Assembly (NCBI GenBank): GCA_937908115.1
Contig: CALEQZ010000054.1
Span: 1-64,000, forward strand
Direction: 5' to 3'
Origin: an uncultured Alcaligenaceae bacterium
GTDB taxonomy: Bacteria; Pseudomonadota; Gammaproteobacteria; Burkholderiales; Burkholderiaceae_B
Length of the DNA stretch: 64,000 nt
Shown piece by piece: positions 1 to 7,877 of this stretch; position 1 is the first letter of the stretch, and the number at the start of each line of letters is the position of its first letter. Made by a program: the position numbers and the translations under genes. The notes below the pieces were generated by a model. The model was given only the letters and a program-made list of their open reading frames with translations, was not told the origin of the DNA and searched no databases.

Positions 1-54
1 CGGGCATGGCGACGCCGCCCGGTGCGGCCGCACCGGGCGGCGTCGCCATGCCCG
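1..54. repeat. Perfect 54-bp palindrome downstream of leuB
   Basis: Bases 1-27 are the exact reverse complement of 28-54, centred on GCGGCCGC with no loop. It lies just beyond the second stem-loop after leuB and is extremely GC-rich. A role as a transcription terminator or mRNA 3'-end structure, perhaps shared with a gene left of the window, is inferred; no U-tract is visible inside the window. Confidence 0.85.
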
Positions 55-83
55 CTGGCTGTGGCCTGTACGCCACAGCCAGC
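54..83. terminator. 12-bp stem-loop after leuB
   Basis: A perfect 12-bp inverted repeat (54-65 and 72-83) with a 6-base loop begins 20 bases past the leuB stop codon at 103. It abuts the 54-bp palindrome. The position suggests termination or 3'-end protection of the leu transcript, but there is no run of T on the minus strand, so intrinsic termination is not proven. Confidence 0.55.
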
Positions 84-102
84 GGCGGCGGATCGCCGGA
101 CA

Positions 103-1182
103 TCAGCCGGCCAGCGCCTTCAAGACGGCGTCGCCCATGGCCGCAGTGCCCACGCGCGTGGCGCCTTCCTCATGGATATCCGCCGTACGCAGGCCCTGAG
201 CGAGCACGGCGCGCACCGCGGATTCAATGCGCTGGGCTTGCGCCGGCTCGCCCAGCGAATAGCGCAGCATCATCGCCGCGGACAGGATGGTCGCCAGCGG
301 ATTGGCCACGCCCTGCCCCGCGATGTCAGGCGCCGACCCGTGGCTGGGTTCGTACAGCCCTTGGCCGGACGCGTTCAGCGAGGCCGAAGGCAACATGCCA
401 ATGGAGCCGGTCAGCATCGCCGCCTCGTCCGACAGGATGTCGCCAAACAGGTTGCCCGTGACGATGACGTCGAATTGGCGCGGCGCGCGCACCAGCTGCA
501 TGGCGGCGTTGTCCACATACATGTGCGACAACGCCACGTCCGGGTAGTCCTTGGCCACGTCGGTGACGATATCGCGCCAGAACTGCGAGGTCTCAAGCAC
601 GTTGGCCTTGTCCACGCTGCATAGCCGCTTGTTGCGCTTTTGCGCAGCCTCGAAGCCGATGCGGGCGATGCGGCGCACTTCGGATTCCGCGTAGCGCATC
701 GTGTCATAGCCCTCGCGCTCGCCGGCGAACGCGCCGTCGGCTGCGGTGCGCACGCCACGTGGCGTGCCGAAGTAAATATCGCCAGTCAGTTCGCGCACGA
801 TCAGGATGTCCAGCCCCGAGACGACTTCGGGCTTGAGCGAAGACGCGCTCGCCAGCTCGGGATAGAGGATCGCCGGGCGCAAGTTGGCAAATAGTCCCAG
901 CGCCTTGCGCAGGCCCAGGATGGCTTGTTCGGGACGCAGTTCGCGCGGCAGTTTGTCGTATTTCCAGTCGCCCACCGCGCCGAAGAGCACGGCCGACGAC
1001 TGCTGCGCCAGTTCCAAGGTGGACGGCGGCAAGGGATGGCCGAAACGATCGTAGGCCGCGCCGCCGACCGGCGCCTCGGCGATCTCCAGGGGCAAATCCA
1101 GCGCACGCAGCACCCGCACGGCCTGTTCGACGATTTCAGGGCCGATGCCGTCTCCGGGCAGCACCGCGATTTTGTGGCTCAT
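103..1182 (-). CDS. leuB: 3-isopropylmalate dehydrogenase
   Basis: LeuB oxidises and decarboxylates 3-isopropylmalate to 2-oxoisocaproate with NAD+, the third step of leucine synthesis, in the cytoplasm. The 359-residue product has the family's usual length. It shows the N-terminal AVLPGDGIGPE nucleotide-fold start, the RELTGDIYFG substrate segment, the metal-binding stretch GNLFGDILSDEAA and the NAD-side motif EPSHGSAPDIAG. The reading frame stays open 34 codons upstream, but the ATG at 1182 opens the conserved MSHKIAVLPG start, so it was chosen. It is last of leuC-leuD-leuB, 108 bases after leuD. Confidence 0.96.
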   Translation of the reverse strand: MSHKIAVLPGDGIGPEIVEQAVRVLRALDLPLEIAEAPVGGAAYDRFGHPLPPSTLELAQQSSAVLFGAVGDWKYDKLPRELRPEQAILGLRKALGLFANLRPAILYPELASASSLKPEVVSGLDILIVRELTGDIYFGTPRGVRTAADGAFAGEREGYDTMRYAESEVRRIARIGFEAAQKRNKRLCSVDKANVLETSQFWRDIVTDVAKDYPDVALSHMYVDNAAMQLVRAPRQFDVIVTGNLFGDILSDEAAMLTGSIGMLPSASLNASGQGLYEPSHGSAPDIAGQGVANPLATILSAAMMLRYSLGEPAQAQRIESAVRAVLAQGLRTADIHEEGATRVGTAAMGDAVLKALAG

Positions 1183-1290
1183 GATGCAATTCCTCATGGT
1201 AAGGGCCGCCGGATCGACCGGCGGCCCATTCGTCACACTGTTGCAAGCGTCCGCAGCCGGCAGCGCGCCGGCACGGACCCGCACGCCGCC

Positions 1291-1944
1291 TTAGCGCGAC
1301 AGCGGTTGCACGTCCAGCCAGGGATGGCGCGCCAGGCGTTCGGCCTCGAAGGCGCGGATCTTGTCGGCGTGGCGCAAGGTCAGGCCGATGTCGTCCAGCC
1401 CGTTGAGCAGGCAATACTTGCGGAACTCGTCCACCTCGAAGGACAAGGTGCGACCTTCGGGCGTGACGATCACCTGGTTTTCCAGGTCGATGCGCAGCTT
1501 ATAACCGACGAATCCCCGCACCTCGTCGAACAGGCGAGCCACCTCCAGTTCGGACAGGACGATGGGCAGCAGGCCGTTCTTGAAGCTGTTGTTGAAGAAG
1601 ATGTCGGCGTAAGACGGCGCGATGATGGCGCGGAAACCGTACTGCAGCAGCGCCCACGGCGCATGCTCGCGGCTGGAACCGCAGCCGAAGTTCTTGCGCG
1701 CCAGCAGTATGGATGCGCCCTGGTAGCGCGGCTGGTTGAGCACGAAGTCCGGGTTCAACGGACGACGGCTGTTGTCCATGCCCGGCTCGCCATGGTCCAG
1801 ATAGCGCAACTCGTCGAACAGGTTGGGGCCGAAGCCCGTGCGCTTGATCGACTTGAGGAACTGCTTGGGGATGATCAGGTCGGTGTCGACGTTTTCCCGA
1901 TCGAGCGGAGCGACCAGTCCTTCGTGAATGGTAAAGGCTTGCAT
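1291..1944 (-). CDS. leuD: 3-isopropylmalate dehydratase small subunit
   Basis: LeuD is the swivelling small subunit of isopropylmalate isomerase, which with LeuC converts 2- to 3-isopropylmalate. The 217-residue protein has the typical start MQAFTIHEGLVAPLDR, the DTDLIIPKQFLK segment and the hallmark GCGSSREHAPWAL loop that contacts substrate. It begins 9 bases after the leuC stop, so the two subunits are surely cotranscribed and probably translationally linked. Length and motifs are normal; nothing unusual was seen. Confidence 0.96.
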   Translation of the reverse strand: MQAFTIHEGLVAPLDRENVDTDLIIPKQFLKSIKRTGFGPNLFDELRYLDHGEPGMDNSRRPLNPDFVLNQPRYQGASILLARKNFGCGSSREHAPWALLQYGFRAIIAPSYADIFFNNSFKNGLLPIVLSELEVARLFDEVRGFVGYKLRIDLENQVIVTPEGRTLSFEVDEFRKYCLLNGLDDIGLTLRHADKIRAFEAERLARHPWLDVQPLSR

Positions 1945-1953
1945 GGTGATGGA

Positions 1954-3357
1954 TTACCGGAAAGTGCGAACGTCGACGAAGTGGCCGGCGATGGCGGCGG
2001 CAGCGGCCATCGCGGGGCTGACCAGGTGGGTGCGACCGCCCTGCCCCTGGCGACCTTCGAAGTTGCGGTTGGACGTGGAGGCGCAACGCTCTCCGGGCTC
2101 GAGCCTGTCGTCGTTCATCGCCAGGCACATGGAGCAGCCGGGTTCGCGCCATTCGAAGCCGGATTCGATGAAGATTTTGTCCAGGCCTTCGCGCTCAGCC
2201 TGCTGCTTGACCAGGCCGGAGCCAGGCACCACCAGCGCCTGTCGCACGGAGCTGGCCACGCGCTTGCCGCGCGCCACGGCCGCAGCCGCGCGCAGGTCCT
2301 CGATGCGCGAGTTGGTGCACGAACCGATGAAGACGCGGTCCACCCGCAGGTCGGTCAGCGGCGTGTTCGGCGTCAGGCCCATGTATTGCAGTGCCCGCTC
2401 CATGCCGGCGCGGCGCACTTCGTCCTTCTCGCGGTCGGGGTCGGGCACGCGCGCATCGATGGGCAGCACCATCTCGGGCGAGGTGCCCCAGGTCACCTGC
2501 GGCTTGATTTCACGCGCGTCGATTTCGACCACGCGGTCGAAATGCGCGCCAGGGTCCGAATGCAGCGTGCGCCAATAGGCAACGGCCTGGTCCCAGAGCA
2601 CGCCGGTGGGGGCGAACGGCCTGCCGCGGAAGTATTCGATGGTCTTTTCGTCGACGGCGACCATGCCCGAGCGGGCGCCGGCCTCGATGGCCATGTTGCA
2701 AATCGTCATGCGCCCCTCGATGGACAGCGCGCGCACGGTGCTGCCGGCGAATTCGATCGCATGGCCGGTGCCGCCGGCAGTGCCGATGACGCCGATGACG
2801 TGCAAGATCAAGTCCTTGGCGGTACAGCCAAAGGGCAATTCGCCCTCGACCTTGACCAGCATGTTCTTGCTCTTTTTCGTGAGCAGGGTCTGCGTGGCCA
2901 GCACGTGCTCGACTTCGGAAGTGCCGATGCCGAAGGCCAGCGCGCCGACCGCGCCGTGGGTGCTGGTATGCGAATCGCCGCAGACCACTGTCATGCCGGG
3001 CAGGGTCGCGCCCTGCTCCGGGCCGATCACGTGCACGATCCCCTGGCGCATGTCGTTCATGCGGAATTCGGTGATGCCGTGCTTGGCGCAGTTGGCGTCC
3101 AGCGTATCGACCTGCAGGCGCGAAATCGGATCGGCGATGCCTTCGGCGCGGCCGCGCGTGGGCACGTTGTGGTCGGCCACGGCCAGGTTGGCGCTGATGC
3201 GCCAGGGCTTGCGCCCGGCCAGTGCCAGGCCCTCGAAGGCCTGCGGGCTGGTGACTTCGTGCAGCAGGTGCCGGTCGATATAGAGCAGGCAAGTGCCGTC
3301 GGCTTCCTGGTGGACGACGTGCGCGTCCCAGAGTTTGTCGTAGAGGGTCTGGCTCAT
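1954..3357 (-). CDS. leuC: 3-isopropylmalate dehydratase large subunit
   Basis: LeuC is the aconitase-type [4Fe-4S] subunit of isopropylmalate isomerase. The 467-residue product begins MSQTLYDKLWDAHVVHQE and shows the three expected cluster cysteines in IGSCTNSR and GCSMC near the C-terminus, plus VVCGDSHTSTHGA. It heads leuC-leuD-leuB. The 253 bases to the divergent amidohydrolase gene must carry the leu promoter, but no leader peptide or attenuator was recognised there. Confidence 0.96.
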   Translation of the reverse strand: MSQTLYDKLWDAHVVHQEADGTCLLYIDRHLLHEVTSPQAFEGLALAGRKPWRISANLAVADHNVPTRGRAEGIADPISRLQVDTLDANCAKHGITEFRMNDMRQGIVHVIGPEQGATLPGMTVVCGDSHTSTHGAVGALAFGIGTSEVEHVLATQTLLTKKSKNMLVKVEGELPFGCTAKDLILHVIGVIGTAGGTGHAIEFAGSTVRALSIEGRMTICNMAIEAGARSGMVAVDEKTIEYFRGRPFAPTGVLWDQAVAYWRTLHSDPGAHFDRVVEIDAREIKPQVTWGTSPEMVLPIDARVPDPDREKDEVRRAGMERALQYMGLTPNTPLTDLRVDRVFIGSCTNSRIEDLRAAAAVARGKRVASSVRQALVVPGSGLVKQQAEREGLDKIFIESGFEWREPGCSMCLAMNDDRLEPGERCASTSNRNFEGRQGQGGRTHLVSPAMAAAAAIAGHFVDVRTFR

Positions 3358-3610
3358 GGGTCAGTATCGGCTGATGGGTCGTTCTTGGCCCCAGGGCGGC
3401 GCGCAGCGGCGCGGCGCCTTCCGGTCCGTGGACGAATTATGCGCCCGCGCCGGGCAAACGGAGGCCACCCATGACACAGCGTGTCATGGGCGACGCACTG
3501 GCGTCCGGACGACACAGCATCCGACCCGGGCAAGCCTAGGGAATACCCGCCTTGACCGGTTCCGACCACGCGCCTAACGTGCAAGGAAAACGATTTCCTT
3601 CGAGGCTTGC

Positions 3611-4471
3611 ATGCAGCAGAAGTATGTGCCCGGTGTATTGGTCCGGCGCTGGCCGGAAACCGGCGACGTCCCCGTGGTTTTCGACATCCCGCGCAGCGGC
3701 ACCACCTACCCATGCGAATTCCGCCCTTCGGCGCCCTTTCTCGCCTTGCACCAATCGGTGTCGATGCACGTGGAAAAGCTCTACGAAGGCGTGGTCGATG
3801 CTGGGGCACACTGGCTGTATGCACTCTTTCCCAACACTTTCATCGACGCCAACCGCCACGAGGCCGACATCGACCCTGAATTGCTCGACGGGCCGTGGCC
3901 GCATCCGCTGCAGACCACCCAAAAGTCGCGCTTGGGCATCGGCCTGATCCATAGCAAATGCGGCCCGGACGCAATCCCGATCTATGCGGAAAAGCTGTCG
4001 GTGGCCGAGGTCAGGCGCCGCATAGACCGCTATTACCGCCCCTATCACGACACGCTCGCCGGCATCCTGGCGGATTGCCGGACACGCTTCGGCAAGGCCT
4101 ATCACATCAGCTGCCACAGCATGGCCTCGATAGGCGGGGCTTCGACCCTGGACCGCGGCCAGCCACGCTCCGATTTCGACATTGGTGACCGCAACGGCCA
4201 GACTTGTGATCCGGCGCTGACCGAACTGGTCGTCACGCGGCTACGTGCTCATGGCTACAACGTCACCATCAACCACCACTACCCCGGGGCCGAGTCAATC
4301 CGCAAGCACGCTGCCCCGGATCGCGGCGTCCACAGCCTGCAGATCGAGATCAACCGTGCCCTCTACATGAATGAACGCACATTCGAGCTGAACGACGCCT
4401 TCCAGCAGATCCAGTCCCAATTGACCGACCTGGCACGATGCCTGGCCGATTTCGCCCGCGCTGGCGGCTAG
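3611..4471 (+). CDS. N-formylglutamate amidohydrolase family protein
   Basis: The 286-residue protein matches the N-formylglutamate amidohydrolase (HutG-type) family, zinc enzymes that remove the formyl group from N-formyl-L-glutamate. Visible family features are the early VVFDIPRSG strand, the central ISCHSM metal-site segment, the NHHYPGAE stretch and the late HSLQIEINRALYM helix. It is not beside hut genes; it stands 66 bases before a peptide ABC transporter cluster on the same strand. Its substrate may therefore be an imported N-formyl or N-acyl amino acid or peptide rather than a histidine breakdown product. That last point is inference from context. Confidence 0.85.
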   Translation: MQQKYVPGVLVRRWPETGDVPVVFDIPRSGTTYPCEFRPSAPFLALHQSVSMHVEKLYEGVVDAGAHWLYALFPNTFIDANRHEADIDPELLDGPWPHPLQTTQKSRLGIGLIHSKCGPDAIPIYAEKLSVAEVRRRIDRYYRPYHDTLAGILADCRTRFGKAYHISCHSMASIGGASTLDRGQPRSDFDIGDRNGQTCDPALTELVVTRLRAHGYNVTINHHYPGAESIRKHAAPDRGVHSLQIEINRALYMNERTFELNDAFQQIQSQLTDLARCLADFARAGG

Positions 4472-4537
4472 CGATGAATCGCCTGCCGCCGGCCTGACCG
4501 CCCTACCGGGTATCTTGACCACGTTTACGGGACCGCC

Positions 4538-6043
4538 ATGATGAAAACCAGCCTGCTGACGATATGCCTTGCTCTGACTTTGGGCATGACCGGCGGCCAT
4601 GCCCAGGCAGCCAGCCCCAAGCGCGAACTGGTTGCGACCATCAACTCCAACGTCAATTTCTTCTATCCCGGCCGCGGTACCACGGCCGAGGAATACAACT
4701 TCGGCATGCTGGTTTTCAACGGGCTGGTGGGTATCGCCCCGGATTTGACGTTGCGCCCCGAGCTGGCAGAGTCCTGGACCTCGAACGAAGCGGCCACCGA
4801 ATGGACGTTTCACCTGCGCCGCGGGGTAACTTTCCACAACGGCAAGCCGTTTACTGCCGGGGACGTGGTCCACACCTTCAAGCTGCTGGCCGACCCGGAA
4901 CTGGCCTCGCGCGCGCGGTCCACGGCCGAGATGATAGACCGCATCGACACGCCCGACGAGCACACGGCCATCTTCGTTCTCAAGGAACCCTATGGCGCCT
5001 GGCCGTCGATGCTGATCGAGCGCCAGCTCAAGATCGTCCCGGAAGGCGTATCGCTTGAAGAAATGGCCAAGCACCCCGTGGGCACCGGCCCCTTCGTCTT
5101 CGAGTCGTACACGCCTGGCGACCGGGTCGTGGTGAGGAAAAACCCGAACTACTGGGAAGCCGGCCTGCCCAAGCTGGATCGGGTGACGCTGCGCATCATG
5201 CCCGAGGACGCAGCCAAGATCGCCGCGCTCAAGGCCGGCGACGTCGACGTCCTGTGGAACGTGCCCTTGGAATCGATCAAGGCGCTCGAGGCCGAGCCTG
5301 ACATCATCGTCGATGCCAAGGCCACCGGCACCTGGGACGGGATTGTCATGAACAACACCCAAAAACCGTTCGACGACGTGCGCGTGCGTCGCGCGGTGCT
5401 CAAGGCGCTGGACAAGGCCCAGCTGGTGCAGTTCGCGCTGTTCGGGCACGGCCAGCCGACGCATACGCCGATACCGCCCAACAGCCCGGCGTTTGCCAAA
5501 TCTCTCGGCTTTGCCCCGGATGTGGCTGGTGCCCGGGCGCTGCTGGCCGAGGCCGGCTACCCCAAAGGATTTGCCATCACGCTGAACGTGCCGGTGGGCC
5601 GCCCGACGCGCGAGCGTGCCGCCGTGGCGATCCAGCAAATGCTCGCGCCGGCTGGCATACAGGTCAAGCTTGAACGGGTGCCATACAGCCGCTGGGGCGC
5701 GACCATTTCTGGCAAGGCGCCCTTCTACATGGACGGATACTTGGCCCGACCCACGCTCGACACCGCGACCTACCCTTGGTATCACAGCTCGGGATCATGG
5801 AACAACCGTATGTGGCATTTCAAGAGCGAGCGCATCGATCGCACGCTTGACCAAGCACGCCGTGCCACCAGCGAAAAGGAGCAGCACGAGCTGTACCGCA
5901 CCTTCCAACGATACGCGCTCGAAGATGCGCCTGGCGTGGTGATGTACTCGATCAACGTAGCCACCGCCTACCGGAAGGCCCTCAAGGGATACGAGACCCA
6001 CCCTTACTCCTGGATGGACCTACGCACGGCCTACTTCGAATAA
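4538..6043 (+). CDS. Periplasmic peptide/nickel-type ABC binding protein (family 5)
   Basis: This is the substrate-binding protein of a DppA/OppA-type (SBP_bac_5) importer. A cleavable signal peptide covers about residues 1-24 (hydrophobic core LLTICLALTLGM, then GHAQA). The mature part has the family's LRPELAESW, WTFHLRRGVTFHNGKPFTA and HPVGTGPF motifs. At 501 residues it has the usual length. It is first of five tandem transport genes, so ligand binding feeds the permeases just downstream. Ligand identity cannot be read from sequence; the adjacent amidohydrolase hints at formylated or acylated peptides. Confidence 0.93.
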   Translation: MMKTSLLTICLALTLGMTGGHAQAASPKRELVATINSNVNFFYPGRGTTAEEYNFGMLVFNGLVGIAPDLTLRPELAESWTSNEAATEWTFHLRRGVTFHNGKPFTAGDVVHTFKLLADPELASRARSTAEMIDRIDTPDEHTAIFVLKEPYGAWPSMLIERQLKIVPEGVSLEEMAKHPVGTGPFVFESYTPGDRVVVRKNPNYWEAGLPKLDRVTLRIMPEDAAKIAALKAGDVDVLWNVPLESIKALEAEPDIIVDAKATGTWDGIVMNNTQKPFDDVRVRRAVLKALDKAQLVQFALFGHGQPTHTPIPPNSPAFAKSLGFAPDVAGARALLAEAGYPKGFAITLNVPVGRPTRERAAVAIQQMLAPAGIQVKLERVPYSRWGATISGKAPFYMDGYLARPTLDTATYPWYHSSGSWNNRMWHFKSERIDRTLDQARRATSEKEQHELYRTFQRYALEDAPGVVMYSINVATAYRKALKGYETHPYSWMDLRTAYFE

Positions 6044-6085
6044 CAGCAGGTTCGCGCCCCCGTTCCTTGCACGCGCCAAGCACCG

Positions 6086-7045
6086 ATGTTTGCCTACCTG
6101 GTCAAGCGCCTGTTCTATGTGGCGACCACCGTCGCGGTGATGTCCGTGCTGATCTTCTGGATCACGCAGGTCATGCCAGGCAATGTCGCCTACATGATCC
6201 TGGGCGACTTTGCCGCGCCCGAGGACATCGCCACGCTGGAGGCACAGCTCGGCCTGAACGATCCGGCTCACGTGCAGTACTTGCGCTGGGCCGGTGGCAT
6301 GCTTCGTGGTGACATGGGCATGTCGCTGTCGATGAACCAGCCTGTTTCGGCGGTGCTATGGGGCGCGGTCGGTCGATCTGCCATCCTCGCCGGAATTTCC
6401 ATCGTCCTGGTAGCGGCCTTGGGCATCTGGCTGGGCGTTTACGGTGGCGTGCGGCGTGGACGCCTGGCCGATCGCATCATCTCCATCGGCACCTACATCA
6501 ACATCGCCATCCCGGAATTCTTCTGGGCGATCGTAGTGATCATGCTGTTTGCCGGGTACTTGAACTGGTTCCCGGCCACCGGCTACCAGGGGATCGAACA
6601 CGGCTTATGGGCATGGGCCAGGCACCTGGTGCTGCCGGTGTTCACCCTGGTGTTCGGGCTGATCGCGCACGTATCTCGGCTGACGCGATCCAGCGTCATC
6701 GATGTCATGCAAAGCCAATACATCCGCGCCGCTCGCGCCCGCGGCCTGACAGAGCGGCGGATCGTGCGCGAGCACGCGCTGCGCAATGCCCTGTTGCCCA
6801 CGGTCACCGTGCTGGCCATAGACGTGGGAGTGCTGATGGGCGGGGTCGTGGTGGCCGAGACGATTTTTTCCTACCCGGGCCTAGGCAGGACCTTGATCTA
6901 TGCCATCCAGCAAATGGACATGCCGCTGCTGCAGGCATGCATGATGGTGGTGACGTGCATCTACGCCCTGTCGAACCTAGCCGCCGACGTGACCTACGCC
7001 TTGCTCAATCCCAGGATCCGCTATGGCAACGCCGCTGACGCCTAG
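6086..7045 (+). CDS. ABC peptide transporter permease, DppB/OppB type
   Basis: This 319-residue inner-membrane permease starts with the classic MFAYLVKRLFYVATTVAVM first helix of DppB-like proteins and has about six transmembrane helices. The cytoplasmic EAA loop is visible at YIRAARARGLTERRIVREHALRNALLP, which docks onto the ATPase. The long first periplasmic loop contains the usual LGLNDP segment. It overlaps the next permease gene by 23 bases. It should pair with that permease as the translocation channel. Confidence 0.93.
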   Translation: MFAYLVKRLFYVATTVAVMSVLIFWITQVMPGNVAYMILGDFAAPEDIATLEAQLGLNDPAHVQYLRWAGGMLRGDMGMSLSMNQPVSAVLWGAVGRSAILAGISIVLVAALGIWLGVYGGVRRGRLADRIISIGTYINIAIPEFFWAIVVIMLFAGYLNWFPATGYQGIEHGLWAWARHLVLPVFTLVFGLIAHVSRLTRSSVIDVMQSQYIRAARARGLTERRIVREHALRNALLPTVTVLAIDVGVLMGGVVVAETIFSYPGLGRTLIYAIQQMDMPLLQACMMVVTCIYALSNLAADVTYALLNPRIRYGNAADA

Positions 7046-7877
7046 CTTGCGCGCCCGTTGGCGCCTGCCGCCTGGCCTGGCGTGGGGGGCCGGGCTGCTA
7101 GTGCTGATCGTGGCCATGGCCGTGGTTGGCCCGCACCTGTCGCCCTACGACCTGGACGCGATCTCGCTAGAGGAGCGCTTGCAGCCGCCCAGCATCCAGC
7201 ACTGGCTGGGTACCGACGAGTTCGGACGAGACGTCCTGAGCCGCGTGCTGCACGGCGCCCGCTCGTCACTGTTGATGGGCTTTGGTGCCACTGCCATCAG
7301 CCTGCTGCTGGGCGTGCCGCTGGGGCTGGCCGCCGGCTACTACCGTGGCCGCATCGACGAGATCATCATGCGCGTGATCGACGTGATGATTTCTATACCG
7401 CCGGTGATCCTGGGGTTGCTGATCCTGTCGGTCACCACACCCAGCATAGGCAAGACGATGTTCGCGGTCGGGCTGGTATACGTTCCCATCATGACGCGCC
7501 TGACCCGCAGCGTCACGCTTGAAGCCGCGGCCGAGGAATTCGTGCAAGCCGCCCGGGCCCGCGGCGAATCGGCGGCGTACATCCTTTTCTCGGAAATACT
7601 GCCCAACGCCTGGCCGGCCATCATCATCGAGGCTGGGCTGCGCGTAACTTTCGCCATCCTGCTCGGCGCAGCACTCAGTTTCCTGGGCTTGGGCGTACAG
7701 CCGCCCGCCTCGGACTGGGGCCTGATGATCGCCGAAGCCCGGCCTTTCATCGACAGCGCACCCTGGATAGCCTGCGCGCCGGGCGTGGCACTTTGCGTCA
7801 CCGTGATCGCCATCAACCTGGCCGGCGACGGCCTGCGTGAGTGGCTGGACCCCCGCCTGCAAGGTAGACAGTCATGA
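7023..7877 (+). CDS. ABC peptide transporter permease, DppC/OppC type
   Basis: This is the second channel subunit, 284 residues, with an N-terminal helix after a short basic stretch, the DppC signature HWLGTDEFGRDVLSRVLHGAR, and an EAA loop in FVQAARARGESAAYILFSEILPN. Its start lies inside the end of the preceding permease gene and its stop overlaps the ATPase start by four bases (ATGA). Such overlaps indicate translational coupling across the transporter operon. Confidence 0.93.
   Translation: MATPLTPSLRARWRLPPGLAWGAGLLVLIVAMAVVGPHLSPYDLDAISLEERLQPPSIQHWLGTDEFGRDVLSRVLHGARSSLLMGFGATAISLLLGVPLGLAAGYYRGRIDEIIMRVIDVMISIPPVILGLLILSVTTPSIGKTMFAVGLVYVPIMTRLTRSVTLEAAAEEFVQAARARGESAAYILFSEILPNAWPAIIIEAGLRVTFAILLGAALSFLGLGVQPPASDWGLMIAEARPFIDSAPWIACAPGVALCVTVIAINLAGDGLREWLDPRLQGRQS

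Noticed and set aside
925..3474. Long open frame of 849 residues opposite leuB, leuD and leuC
   Set aside because: It is a composition shadow in GC-rich DNA: it lies antisense to three clear leu genes and shows no protein-like motif.
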